A stretch of DNA of 64,000 nucleotides from an uncultured Mobiluncus sp. (GCF_943914685.1 NZ_CALUCZ010000013.1:1-64000); one strand, 5' to 3'. Positions 8,135 through 16,505 are shown, numbered from the stretch's first letter. Translations and numbers: made by a program. Notes: generated by a model from the sequence alone, not told the origin.

Positions 8135-10924
8135 ATGCTTGACACGACGAACACGGTGCAGCTCAATATTTTGGAACGCCGGTTTAACGCCGACCCGAAA
8201 CTGTTTCAAGCCATGTTTGTGGCCGAGGGCCTGGCCCAGCTGCACGCGGCTTTTGACGCCGGGGAACTGTCCGAGGCCCTGACCCTGAAAATTTGGGAGC
8301 TGCTGGAGCGCGAGGACACGGTGGGGCGCATCATGATGCGTTTCCTGTGGAATCTGCCGCTGGGCAAGAAACGCGTGTTTATCCGCGCGATTGATACCTG
8401 GCTGTCCGAGCGCTACCCGATGTTTGCGGGGGTGAGCGAAAACTGGCCTGCCGCTAACCATGTCGCCCCTTATGTACGCCCGGCCTCCCAGCGGGTACAT
8501 GACTTTGACCTGGTCACGCAAGGGTATTTGGGGTATCTGACCCAGGGCTATTCCCAGCGGGAAGTCGACCTGTTCGTGTGGCTCGAATCGATGCGGGACA
8601 AGCACTGCGCGGATCGGCCCTGCGAGCTGGGCGAATTCCTGCGGGGCCGCAAAGTCGGGGGCTGCCCGGTCCAGATTCACGTCCCGGACGTCATGGAGGC
8701 CATCGCGGAGGGTGATTTTGACCGGGCGCTGCGCATCGTGGAGGAGTCGAACCCGCTGCCGAACGTGACCGGGCGGGTTTGTCCCCAGGAGCTGCAGTGT
8801 CAAGGGGTGTGCGTGCACAAGGCGCGTCCCATCGAGATTGGTCAGTTGGAGTGGTTCTTGCCCCAGCGAGAGAAAATCGTGCACGGCAACGAGGCGATTC
8901 TCAAGCGTTTCGAGGGGCGTCCCGACCCGTGGCAGACCGCGGAAAAGCCCCCGATTGCTATCGTCGGTTCGGGTCCTTCCGGGTTGATTAACGCGTTCTT
9001 GTTGGCAAACCAGGGTTTCCCGGTCACCGTGTTCGAGGCGTTCCACACCCTGGGCGGGGTGCTGAAGTACGGGATTCCCGAGTTCCGCCTGCCCAACGAG
9101 CTGGTCGACGACGTGGTGGACAAGATTCGCCTGCTGGGCGGGCGTTTCGTGACGAACTTCGTGGTGGGCAAGACCGCGACCTTAGACGACCTGAAAGCGG
9201 CCGGTTTCTGGCGCATCTTCGTCGGTACCGGCGCGGGGTTGCCGAAGTTCATGAATGTGCCCGGCGAGCACCTCAACGGGGTTATGAGCGCCAACGAGTT
9301 CCTGACCCGCGTAAACCTGATGCACGCGAACCTGCCCGACTATGACACGCCCCTGCCCGAAGTCGCCGGGAAAGAAATCCTGGTGATTGGCGGAGGAAAC
9401 ACGGCGATGGACGCGGCGCGCACCGCCCGGCGCTTGGGCGGTCACGTCACGATTGTGTACCGGCGCACCAAGGCCGAGATGCCGGCCCGCGTGGAGGAAC
9501 TGCACCACGCTTTGGAAGAGGGCATCGTCGTGGCTGAGCTGCGCGCGCCTACCGAGTTTCACGAGGACGAAAACCACCATGTCGCGGGAGCCAGCGTGGG
9601 GGTGATGGAGCTGGGGGAGCCTGACGAGTCCGGGCGGCGCCGGCCCCAACCGACCGGGGAAATCCTGGAAATGGACGCTGACCTGGTGATTATGGCGCTC
9701 GGTAACAGTTCCAACCCGATTATTCGTGATTCGCAGCCTGACCTGGCGGTGCAACAGTGGGGCGCTATCAAGGTCGGGAAAGACGCTGCCGGTGGTGAGG
9801 CTGGCGCTGATAGCGTGGCCGAAACGCCCTCGCAAGCCACCAACCTAGAGGGAATCTACTCCGGCGGAGACGCTTCTCGCGGCGGCTCGACCGCGATTAA
9901 GGCAGCCGGAGACGGCCAAGCGGCCGCCCGCCAGATGGGGGACCTGGCCGTGCACCTGGAACCGGAAGACGTCCGCCAGCGGGTGCAACGCGCTTTGGAA
10001 TACACCCAAAGTGCCGCCTCGGCCTACCGAATCTTGGAAAAACGCCAACTGTCGGAACGGACTTGGGAAATGAAACTGCACGCCCCGGCGGTCGCCCGCG
10101 CGGTGCAGCCCGGCCAGTTCGCCCGGTTTATGACCCACGAAAAAGGCGAGCTGATTCCCCTGACCGTGGCCGATTTCGACCGCGAGCAGGGCTGGATTTC
10201 CATCGTGGTGCAAGCGGTGGGTAAATCGACCCAGATTATGTGCGCGATGGAGGTCGGCCAAGCGTTTTACGGGATTGCCGGGCCGCTGGGCTTGGCGTCA
10301 AAGATGGAACATTTCGACCCGGCCACCCAAAGCGTGTGCTTCGTGGCTGGTGGGGTCGGGTTAGCGCCCGCCTATCCGATTGTGCGTAAGCACCTAGAGC
10401 TGGGCAATCACGTGACCCTGGTGCTGGGGGCGCGCAATCGCGACCTGCTGTTCTGGACCGACCCGGACGGGGACCCGGCCGGGGTCAGTCCGGAGCGTGT
10501 TGAAGTGCTGCGCCGCCAGTACCCAGATTTGCTGGATGTGGTGTTGACCTCGGACGATGGGTCGTTTGGGCGTCAGGGCGTAGTGACGTTGCCGCTGGAA
10601 GAGATGCTGCGCGACGGCCGCGGCGATGGGCGCCAGATTGCGGAAATCACCACTATCGGTCCGCCCATCATGATGAAGTTCGTTTGCCTGTTGACCGCGA
10701 AGTACGGTGTGCCGACAGTCGCGTCGCTGAACTCGATTATGGTTGACGCGACCGGAATGTGCGGAGCCTGCATGGTGCCATTTGTCGACCCCGAAACTGG
10801 CAAGCTGGTGCGCAAACACGCCTGTATCGACGGCCCTGAGCTGGACGGACACGCCATCGATTGGGACAAATTCCTGCCCCGATTCAACCAGTTCAAGGCC
10901 CAAGAAAAGGCCGCCCTCAAGTAA
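8135..10924 (+). CDS. Fused NfnBA-type NAD(P)H:ferredoxin oxidoreductase (GltD-like + PyrK-like)
   Basis: A 929-residue fusion. Residues about 1-160 are an extension I do not recognise. About 175-250 is the GltD-type Fe-S region (GGCPVQIHVPD, GRVCPQELQCQGVC). About 270-620 is an FAD/NAD(P) disulfide-reductase fold (IAIVGSGPSGL, ILVIGGGNTAMDAART, IYSGGDASRGGSTA). About 635-929 is a ferredoxin-NADP reductase/PyrK-like unit ending with the 2Fe-2S motif ATGMCGACMV and HACIDGPELDGH. In Clostridium and Thermotoga these halves are the separate NfnB and NfnA (or sulfide dehydrogenase alpha/beta) subunits, which couple NADH, NADPH and ferredoxin by electron bifurcation. The ATG at 8135 has GGGAGGGGAAACC before it; an upstream GTG overlapping the PFOR stop is less likely. 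Its place after PFOR suggests it takes electrons from the ferredoxin PFOR reduces. The GltD+PyrK architecture is clear; the exact electron partners are inferred. Confidence 0.88.
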   Translation: MLDTTNTVQLNILERRFNADPKLFQAMFVAEGLAQLHAAFDAGELSEALTLKIWELLEREDTVGRIMMRFLWNLPLGKKRVFIRAIDTWLSERYPMFAGVSENWPAANHVAPYVRPASQRVHDFDLVTQGYLGYLTQGYSQREVDLFVWLESMRDKHCADRPCELGEFLRGRKVGGCPVQIHVPDVMEAIAEGDFDRALRIVEESNPLPNVTGRVCPQELQCQGVCVHKARPIEIGQLEWFLPQREKIVHGNEAILKRFEGRPDPWQTAEKPPIAIVGSGPSGLINAFLLANQGFPVTVFEAFHTLGGVLKYGIPEFRLPNELVDDVVDKIRLLGGRFVTNFVVGKTATLDDLKAAGFWRIFVGTGAGLPKFMNVPGEHLNGVMSANEFLTRVNLMHANLPDYDTPLPEVAGKEILVIGGGNTAMDAARTARRLGGHVTIVYRRTKAEMPARVEELHHALEEGIVVAELRAPTEFHEDENHHVAGASVGVMELGEPDESGRRRPQPTGEILEMDADLVIMALGNSSNPIIRDSQPDLAVQQWGAIKVGKDAAGGEAGADSVAETPSQATNLEGIYSGGDASRGGSTAIKAAGDGQAAARQMGDLAVHLEPEDVRQRVQRALEYTQSAASAYRILEKRQLSERTWEMKLHAPAVARAVQPGQFARFMTHEKGELIPLTVADFDREQGWISIVVQAVGKSTQIMCAMEVGQAFYGIAGPLGLASKMEHFDPATQSVCFVAGGVGLAPAYPIVRKHLELGNHVTLVLGARNRDLLFWTDPDGDPAGVSPERVEVLRRQYPDLLDVVLTSDDGSFGRQGVVTLPLEEMLRDGRGDGRQIAEITTIGPPIMMKFVCLLTAKYGVPTVASLNSIMVDATGMCGACMVPFVDPETGKLVRKHACIDGPELDGHAIDWDKFLPRFNQFKAQEKAALK

Positions 10925-11003
10925 GCATTTCCCAACGGTTATTTGTTGCGGGGCTGTCGCTCGGGGGCGCTCGCGAGAGACAGTGGAGGTGTCCATAGAG
11001 AGC

Positions 11004-11024
11004 AAAGTGGGCGAGAGGGGACTC
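11004..11024. repeat. Copy of tRNA-Leu 3' end (possible attachment-site remnant)
   Basis: The 21 bases at 11004-11024 are identical to 11189-11209, which hold the 3' acceptor and T-stem of the tRNA-Leu gene plus three flanking bases. The two lie in the same orientation 185 bp apart. A 12-base inverted copy of the T-arm (GGGGTTCGAGTC) is at 11123-11134, between them. Direct copies of a tRNA 3' end are left by integrative elements; here only about 165 bp remain between the copies. Confidence 0.55.
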
Positions 11025-11149
11025 CGCGTTTTTGCTGCGCAAAACCGCGTCACGCTCGCATCGTAGATGCTCGCGCTAGGGCTGAAAACGCTCGCGCGTT
11101 TTCTTAACGCCCTAGCCCTCACGGGGTTCGAGTCGCTCTGCTGACTGTA

Positions 11150-11187
11150 TGTTTGTTACCAGCCGCGAAAGCGGCAGGTAACAAACA
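11150..11187. terminator. Strong stem-loop between the Nfn gene and tRNA-Leu
   Basis: Arms 11150-11166 and 11171-11187 pair over 17 positions with one A-A mismatch around a GAAA tetraloop. It lies just downstream of tRNA-Leu on the minus strand and 225 bp downstream of the Nfn gene on the plus strand. The T-run is on the tRNA side of the hairpin (minus strand) rather than after it, so terminator function is plausible but not certain. A second hairpin (GCTAGGGC at 11075-11082 with GCCCTAGC at 11109-11116, and an inner GAAAACGC/GCGTTTTC stem) lies nearby. Confidence 0.5.
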
Positions 11188-11192
11188 AAAAG

Positions 11193-11274
11193 TGGGCGAG
11201 AGGGGACTCGAACCCCCACGTCATAAGACACAGGAACCTAAATCCTGCGCGTCTACCAATTCCGCCACTCGCCC
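11193..11274 (-). tRNA. tRNA-Leu (UAG)
   Basis: Acceptor stem GGGCGAG/CTCGCCC, D-arm, 5-bp anticodon stem (CAGGA/TCCTG) with loop TTTAGGT giving anticodon UAG, a class II variable arm, and the T-arm GGGGGTTCGAGTCCCC. CCA is not encoded. Part of its 3' end is duplicated at 11004-11024. Confidence 0.95.
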
Positions 11275-11299
11275 GGGCGCCTATACAGTGTAGCGGATT

Positions 11300-11923
11300 T
11301 TAAACTAAATCCGTGAGCGTAATGTCCGCTAGGCGCGGTGTCGGCAAAGCCTCGGGAGAATCCGGGCGAGCCGGGGCCGCTTTCTTGGCGGCATCAACCA
11401 AATCCTCCAGCGGTTTCGCGTTGCGAATCCAGCCCTCGGGTGAGGGCCATTCGGCCTGCGGACCGGGCTGATCCGAACCTGCCGCGGCTTTCGCCAACAG
11501 CGCGTTCGGTGCAAAACACCACTTGGCCCGGTCAAAATCATTCAAGCCGCGCGAATCCAAAATATCCACAACCGGCGGCAGCATTCGCACGCAGTTCGCG
11601 TAAGCCTGGGGAGAGGAAAACTGCCAAGTCGGGTAAACCCACTTCCGGTCCAAAGTCCGAAACCCCAGCAGGCGCCCGTCCCGCACCGCTTTCATAATCG
11701 CTTGGCGAGACACCCCCAGCCAGTCGCAAACATTACCGGTCCGACAAACGGGCCCCACCAGACTATTGAGCGACATCGGCGCCGCCAGAAAAGCCTGAGC
11801 AAAGCGCGCCAGCCGATGCATATTTTCCCGGCTGGCATCGGCGTAGGCGCGCGGGCGAGCCAAGAGCATCGTGCGGATAGTATCTAAAAATTGTTCCTCT
11901 TCGTCGGTCAGTTCTCTCCGCAC
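11300..11923 (-). CDS. Helix-turn-helix protein, MbcA/ParS/Xre antitoxin-like
   Basis: A 207-residue protein. Residues about 62-95 form an excisionase- or MerR-like helix-turn-helix (VCDWLGVSRQAIMKAVRDGR followed by LLGFRTLDRKWVYP). A helical segment about 110-140 (LPPVVDILDSRGLNDFDRAKW) is reminiscent of the MbcA/ParS/Xre C-terminal domain. The tail is Ala/Pro-rich. The open frame extends further upstream but overlaps the VKOR gene, so the GTG at 11923, preceded by GGAAGG, is the better start. It then begins 15 bases after the VKOR stop, suggesting co-transcription. No toxin gene is adjacent. A DNA-binding role is likely; the antitoxin relation is tentative. Confidence 0.6.
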   Translation of the reverse strand: MRRELTDEEEQFLDTIRTMLLARPRAYADASRENMHRLARFAQAFLAAPMSLNSLVGPVCRTGNVCDWLGVSRQAIMKAVRDGRLLGFRTLDRKWVYPTWQFSSPQAYANCVRMLPPVVDILDSRGLNDFDRAKWCFAPNALLAKAAAGSDQPGPQAEWPSPEGWIRNAKPLEDLVDAAKKAAPARPDSPEALPTPRLADITLTDLV

Positions 11924-11937
11924 CGCTTCGCCTTCCG

Positions 11938-12720
11938 TCAGAATAAGTAAACAAGTTTGTCTGATAGCGTCACTGCTACCACCAAGACTATCAAAAGCAA
12001 GATAATCGCGGTAATAACCCAGCGTTGCGCCACCCAAATGCGGGCGAACCCGGTGTCGGGAAACAGCCAGCCGAGCCGCATCAGCGCGGCCCCGAGCTGC
12101 ACCCACAGAACAATCGTGCAGGTCCAGACGATAAAACAGAACGGGCACAACTTCGTGAACTCGAAAATGGATTGGTGCAGGAAAAACACAATCAGCACCA
12201 GCCCTGCGGTCAGCCCTGCCTCAATCAGCACCACCAGCCAGCGCGGCACTCGCCCGCCGAACCAAGCCAGGAATACGCCGGCCAAACCAGCGAACAAACC
12301 GACTCCGACCAGTGCATTCGGAATGCCAAACAGCAGGTGAGCTTGCCAGGTCGTCAGCGACGCCGAACAGCCAATCAGCGGATTCAAATCGCACCCGAGA
12401 TGTGCCGTGGGCTGCCTCAGCGCCTGGATCTCGGACAGCACCAGCTCCGCGCTCGCCGCCATCGCGACGGCCGCCAGCACAATCAGCAGCACCAGGGTGG
12501 GGACGCTGGGCCGGGTTGCGCGAGCGTCTGGGTCTTCCAAATCGGCTGTTTCTGCTGAGTTCACAAGAGAGGTCGCACTGGCCGCTGCTGCCAGGCTCGC
12601 TGGAGTGTCCGCAGCTGCGTGCGTGCCAGCATTTGCCGGCACGTCCGGCACGGGCGTTTGCGCGGGGCTCGGCGAGTGTGGGGAATCCGGAGCCGTCGCG
12701 TCGTCGGGTTCTTTCTTCAT
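11938..12720 (-). CDS. Vitamin K epoxide reductase (VKOR) family membrane protein
   Basis: A 260-residue integral membrane protein. After a Pro/Ala/Ser-rich cytoplasmic stretch of about 80 residues come four to five transmembrane helices. VKOR signatures are present: the loop cysteines in CDLNPLIGCS (near 109 and 117), and the active-site CPFC near 191-194 in a late helix. Bacterial VKORs re-oxidise a DsbA-like thioredoxin partner using quinone and so drive disulfide formation outside the membrane; in Actinomyces and Corynebacterium this supports folding of exported proteins and pili. No DsbA-like partner is fused or adjacent. The ATG at 12720 was chosen because the open frame upstream is not conserved-looking; its ribosome binding site is weak. 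Confidence 0.88.
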   Translation of the reverse strand: MKKEPDDATAPDSPHSPSPAQTPVPDVPANAGTHAAADTPASLAAAASATSLVNSAETADLEDPDARATRPSVPTLVLLIVLAAVAMAASAELVLSEIQALRQPTAHLGCDLNPLIGCSASLTTWQAHLLFGIPNALVGVGLFAGLAGVFLAWFGGRVPRWLVVLIEAGLTAGLVLIVFFLHQSIFEFTKLCPFCFIVWTCTIVLWVQLGAALMRLGWLFPDTGFARIWVAQRWVITAIILLLIVLVVAVTLSDKLVYLF

Positions 12721-12967
12721 GAGGATTATTCTAACTTTTTTGTCGACACACCGGACCGAGTGTTCCCCAACGGCGCTGAAAAATCGTCGCGACACCGCAC
12801 ACCCGAAACCGCCACAAAAACGCCGAAACCCCCGCAACTCACTTGTGCGCCCGAACCCACCAAACAAGTGACGGGTTTAGCCGACAACCCCACCGAAATC
12901 CGGGCCGAGCCGCCTGCCGAGTTCAGTTTGTCACGGGCGGCAGAATCCTGTAAACTAAACTTTCGTT

Positions 12968-13040
12968 GCCCCGGTAGCTCAGTCGGCAGAGCGTCTCCAT
13001 GGTAAGGAGAAGGTCCAGAGTTCGATTCTCTGCCGGGGCT
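12968..13040 (+). tRNA. tRNA-Thr (GGU)
   Basis: Acceptor GCCCCGG/CCGGGGC, anticodon stem TCTCC/GGAGA with loop ATGGTAA giving anticodon GGU, and a standard T-arm. CCA is not encoded. Confidence 0.96.
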
Positions 13041-13056
13041 CGCTTACGCTCAACGT

Positions 13057-13069
13057 TTCACAAGGGCGG
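13057..13069 (+). repeat. TTCACAAGGGCGG motif between tRNA-Thr and tRNA-Met
   Basis: One occurrence of the dispersed 12-13-mer TTCACAAGGGCG(G), also found at 16840, 16877, 20054, 25263 and 41801, with variants at 39744, 45699 and 45792. The longer context here (TTTCACAAGGG, one base, GG, one base, AATCGGC) matches 39744-39762 in leuS. Confidence 0.6.
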
Positions 13070-13074
13070 CAATC

Positions 13075-13148
13075 GGCGGGGTAGCTCAGTTGGTGAGAGC
13101 GCACGACTCATAATCGTGAGGTCGAGGGTTCGAATCCCTCCCCCGCTA
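13075..13148 (+). tRNA. tRNA-Met (CAU)
   Basis: Acceptor GGCGGGG pairs with CCCCGCT (one G-U pair). Anticodon stem CACGA/TCGTG with loop CTCATAA gives CAU. T-arm GAGGG/CCCTC. It lacks the unpaired first base pair of an initiator, so an elongator Met tRNA is more likely; a lysidine-modified Ile2 cannot be excluded by eye. Confidence 0.92.
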
Positions 13149-13219
13149 CGAAACCTGACTTGGGGTGTCCCTCGGGGATTCGCGGGGTCGGGGCCAGAAA
13201 GCAAGGAAAGAAGAAAAAA

Positions 13220-13390
13220 GTGGCTGCAAAATCGAAAGACATTCGCCCGAAGATTACGTTGGCGTGCTCTGAATGCAAGGAGCGCAACTACATCACCAAG
13301 AAGAACCGGCGCAACACCCCGGATCGCTTGGAGCTAAAGAAGTACTGCCCGCGTTGCAAGAAGTCCACGTCGCATAAGGAAACCCGCTAA
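13220..13390 (+). CDS. rpmG: 50S ribosomal protein L33
   Basis: A 56-residue basic protein with the L33 sequence pattern: [20 protein letters not shown], then [20 protein letters not shown] and [14 protein letters not shown]. Both CxxC pairs (CSEC and CPRC) are present, so this is the zinc-binding C+ paralogue. The GTG start at 13220 has AAGGAAAGAAG upstream; the longer reading frame starting at 13160 would add residues not found in L33. It follows tRNA-Thr and tRNA-Met, the usual actinobacterial tRNA-rpmG arrangement. In many actinobacteria it precedes secE/nusG, but here those lie 13 kb away. C+ L33 proteins are often swapped for zinc-free paralogues under zinc starvation. Confidence 0.95.
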   Translation: MAAKSKDIRPKITLACSECKERNYITKKNRRNTPDRLELKKYCPRCKKSTSHKETR

Positions 13391-13409
13391 GCGGTTTTTC
13401 GCAAGTTTC

Positions 13410-13441
13410 CCGGCGTCGCCCCTGCGGTGACGCCGGTTTTT
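13410..13441 (+). terminator. Terminator of rpmG
   Basis: Inverted arms CCGGCGTC (13410-13417) and GACGCCGG (13429-13436), followed by TTTTT. It lies 20 bases after the rpmG stop. The 200 bases after it hold no gene. Confidence 0.85.
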
Positions 13442-13651
13442 CGTGTCTCACGAGTGGGGTCACAAGCGTGGGTGGTGGTTTTTGGGGGTCACAAGCCCGG
13501 GGCGCGGTTTTTGCGGGGCGCATGGTGCTTTGGGGTGGGACCGGGCGCTGGAGCTGTCCGCGCAATACCGGAAAAACCGCGAGAAAGACACTAATAACTG
13601 GGCTAGCCCTATGACCGGCAGCTGCCGCGAAATAGGTGAGGGTAAATGAAA

Positions 13652-13675
13652 GGGGGGCGGCCGCAGCCGCCCCCC
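13652..13675 (-). terminator. Terminator of the cell-wall-binding protein gene
   Basis: Ten-base perfect arms (GGGGGGCGGC at 13652-13661 and its complement at 13666-13675), followed on the minus strand by TTTCATTT. It lies 14 bases beyond the stop of the gene at 13690-15171. Confidence 0.8.
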
Positions 13676-13689
13676 AAACTAAGAGAAAC

Positions 13690-15171
13690 CTAGTCGAGCA
13701 GAGTATCCAGAGAAATCAGCACAGCGTCAGAAATGACACCCTTGCCGCCGATACCCTTGAAGTCGTTGACCGCCGGGGTCTTCGCCTCGACGTGCTTAAC
13801 GTATTCAGAGGTCACCAGAGGAGCCGTTTCCTTGCTGACCAGTACCACGGGACCTTGCAGCTCAGCCTTGTTGTCCAAGTAGCCGGCTACGGAAGCGTCC
13901 GCGAAAGCGGTGCCGTTAGCGCCGTAAACGAACTTTGCGTCCTTGCCACCAGGGTAGGCGACTTCAGCGATAAGCGCAGCAGTCTCGAAACGAGTATTTC
14001 CACCGATGCGCATTTCCTTGGCGCCGGCCGCGTACTTGTCAATAGCTTCCTGGGTTGGGCCGTCATCCTTAGCCTTGTTAGCCGCGGTCACGGCATCCTT
14101 AGCCTTGGAAAGATCCAGGGCGGACTGGGCTTTTTCGGTTTCCGACTTGGTGGCGTCGGCCTGGACAGCGTCGTTAATCTTCTTCAAGCCCTTGTAGGTC
14201 TTGGCGTCGGTTGTGTCCTTGGCAGCCGCGAGCGCCTCAGCCTTAGTGCCCGGTGCTCCGGCACCGTCAACAGAGAAAATCTTTGCACCAGCGGCAACGC
14301 TGGCAATATCACCGGGCAGAACTTTCGGGAAAGTGGTCTTTACAGCAGCTTTCTTAGCAGGATCTGATAAGCCAGCCGCGGTCGCAAATGCCTCGAGGTC
14401 AGTGCCCTTGTCGACGGTGTACCAGCCTTCAACGGCCATTTGGGCCTCACGCTGCGCCTTCAACAAATCGGCCTCGGCCATGGCTTTCGCAGTCGCCGCG
14501 TCGCCCTTGCCCAGTTTCGCTGCGGCGCTCAGCTCCGATTCAGTCACGGCAGACTTACCGCCCAGAGCCACGACTTCCTTGGGCTGCAAACGCTTAATTT
14601 CAGCAGCGGTAGTGGCGGGCAAAGTTCCGGAGCCGTTGGTCAGCAAGATTGGACCATCGTCACGAATCTGACCTCCCACCAAGGCATCAACCAAAGTCAT
14701 GCCATTAGCTAGGTAAACCTTAGAACCGTCGCCGTCCGTGGGGTGCAGCCGCTTAGAAATAGCAACTGCCGTGTCGTAGCGGGTAGCCCCGCTGACGCGC
14801 TCAAAAGTGATGTCTCCAGAAACTGCCTTGGCGGCCTCGTCACTGACTCCGGCAACACCGCCAAGAACCACCACGTGCTTGGCTTTCAGCTCCGTAATGG
14901 TCGCTTTGACCAGGGCTTTCACCGCCTCGCTGTTATTGAGCAAGAGAACCGGGCCGGCGGGGAGTTTGCCGCCTGCTACCGCGTCAACCTGTTCGTCGCC
15001 GCGAGCCAAGTACACCGTATCGGCAGTGCCGAAAGCTTTTGCTACCTGGATAGCGGTCTCGTACCGGGTATCACCGGAGTAACGTTGCGCATCGGCCGCC
15101 ACGGCGGTCATCGGCACGGTCATAGCCAGGGCAGCCGCGGCCGCCCCGAAAGTCAAAACAGACTTCTTCAT
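13690..15171 (-). CDS. Secreted protein with cell-wall-binding repeat 2 (CW_binding_2)
   Basis: A 493-residue exported protein. The signal peptide (MKKSVLTFGAAAAALAMTVP) likely ends after AVAA-DA near residue 27. Three CW_binding_2-type repeats are recognised by RYSGDTRYETAIQVA, RVSGATRYDTAVAIS and RIGGNTRFETAALIA, each with downstream VDA/ADA and VVVLGG-like strands: about 28-115, 118-210 and 385-490. Such triplets bind secondary wall polymers non-covalently in Clostridium difficile S-layer proteins. Between repeats two and three lies a Lys/Ala/Glu-rich helical insert of about 170 residues, which is unusual since triplets are normally contiguous. AGGAAA precedes the ATG and a terminator follows the stop. 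It is monocistronic and has no catalytic domain. A structural or adhesive wall role is inferred. A related triplet ends the large protein at 47628-51830. Confidence 0.88.
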   Translation of the reverse strand: MKKSVLTFGAAAAALAMTVPMTAVAADAQRYSGDTRYETAIQVAKAFGTADTVYLARGDEQVDAVAGGKLPAGPVLLLNNSEAVKALVKATITELKAKHVVVLGGVAGVSDEAAKAVSGDITFERVSGATRYDTAVAISKRLHPTDGDGSKVYLANGMTLVDALVGGQIRDDGPILLTNGSGTLPATTAAEIKRLQPKEVVALGGKSAVTESELSAAAKLGKGDAATAKAMAEADLLKAQREAQMAVEGWYTVDKGTDLEAFATAAGLSDPAKKAAVKTTFPKVLPGDIASVAAGAKIFSVDGAGAPGTKAEALAAAKDTTDAKTYKGLKKINDAVQADATKSETEKAQSALDLSKAKDAVTAANKAKDDGPTQEAIDKYAAGAKEMRIGGNTRFETAALIAEVAYPGGKDAKFVYGANGTAFADASVAGYLDNKAELQGPVVLVSKETAPLVTSEYVKHVEAKTPAVNDFKGIGGKGVISDAVLISLDTLLD

Positions 15172-15365
15172 ATTCGTGTTTCCTAACTTGTTGGGTGGAT
15201 GAATCCAAACTCATTCTATTGATAAGTTCTCAATCTCGCAGGGTCTCGTAAAGGGCCTACACCCCTAATACGTTTCAAAAGTGCGGATTCTTACAGACCT
15301 CGTTAACTATATCATACCGTTATTTCTGGCACTGCCATCTGACTTCGGTGGGTTAGACTTAAACG

Positions 15366-16505
15366 GTGAGTGAAGAAACGACGAAAGACGAAAACCCAGC
15401 GGTCAGTGAGACGGAAGTCCGCGGCACCTTGAAAGCCGCTCAGGAAACTTCGAAAGCGATTGAGGCCGACATCGCGGCGGGAAACGTTGGAAAGTACCGC
15501 ATTCTGACGGGGGACCGGCCCACCGGATTCCTGCACATCGGCCACTATTTCGGCACCTTGAAAACCCGGGTGGACCTGCAAAACCTCGGCATTGACACGA
15601 CCGTGCTCATCGCGGACTATCAGGTCATCACCGACCGGGACAACCTCGGCAACGTGCGCGAATACGTATTAAACCTGGTGGCAGATTACCTAGCGGCGGG
15701 GATTGACCCCGAAAAATCCACGATTTTCTGCCATTCTCAGATTCCGGCCATTCACGAAATGCTGGTCATTTTCCTGTCCCTGGTGACCGAAGCGGAGCTG
15801 CACCGCAACCCGACGGTGAAAGCCGAGCTGGAAGCCGCCGAGCGTCCCATGTCCGGGCTGCTGCTGACTTATCCGGTGCATCAGGCCGCGGACATCCTGT
15901 GCGCCAAGGCGAACCTGGTGCCCGTCGGTCAAGACCAGCTGCCGCACCTGGAGCAAACCCGCGTGGTGGCCAAGCGGTTCAACAAACGTTATCCGCAGCG
16001 CGACCCGCAGACCGGCAAAAAGACCGGGCGCGGCGTGCTGCCGATGGCGCAGGGCCTGCTGGGGCAAGGCGCGATGATTCTCGGCACTGATGGCCAAAAG
16101 ATGAGCAAGTCGCGGCACAATACGGTGGAGCTGCGCGCCAGCGAGGACGACACCGCGAAAATCCTGAAAAAGGCCGTGACCGATTCGGATCGCCAGATTA
16201 CTTTCGATCCCGTGCGCCGTCCCGAAGTGTCGAACCTGCTGCTCATTGCCTCGCTGTGTACCGGGCAGGCGCCCGAGGATATCGCCGCGGAAATCGGAGC
16301 GGGCGGCGGCGGGGCGCTAAAAACCCTGGTGACCCAGGCGCTGAACGAACACTTGCGCCCGCTGCGCCAACGGCGCGCCGAACTGATGCAGGACGAAGGC
16401 TACTTGTGGAGCGTGTTGGCCCGCGGCAACGAAAAAGTCCGCGATGAAGCCAGCGATGTGCTGCGCGAAATGAAGGCCGCTATGGGAATGAACTACGGGG
16501 TGTGA
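15366..16505 (+). CDS. trpS: Tryptophanyl-tRNA synthetase
   Basis: Charges tRNA-Trp with tryptophan. A 379-residue class Ic synthetase. The HIGH-type motif is in RPTGFLHIGHYFG near residue 54, and GQKMSKS is near 243. The middle has HQAADILCAKANLVPVGQDQ, typical of TrpRS. The N-terminal 40 residues are a charged extension longer than in most bacterial TrpRS, and the GTG start at 15366 lacks a strong ribosome binding site, so an internal start is possible. The next gene overlaps its stop codon by one base. tRNA-Trp itself lies 8 kb downstream. Confidence 0.95.
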   Translation: MSEETTKDENPAVSETEVRGTLKAAQETSKAIEADIAAGNVGKYRILTGDRPTGFLHIGHYFGTLKTRVDLQNLGIDTTVLIADYQVITDRDNLGNVREYVLNLVADYLAAGIDPEKSTIFCHSQIPAIHEMLVIFLSLVTEAELHRNPTVKAELEAAERPMSGLLLTYPVHQAADILCAKANLVPVGQDQLPHLEQTRVVAKRFNKRYPQRDPQTGKKTGRGVLPMAQGLLGQGAMILGTDGQKMSKSRHNTVELRASEDDTAKILKKAVTDSDRQITFDPVRRPEVSNLLLIASLCTGQAPEDIAAEIGAGGGGALKTLVTQALNEHLRPLRQRRAELMQDEGYLWSVLARGNEKVRDEASDVLREMKAAMGMNYGV

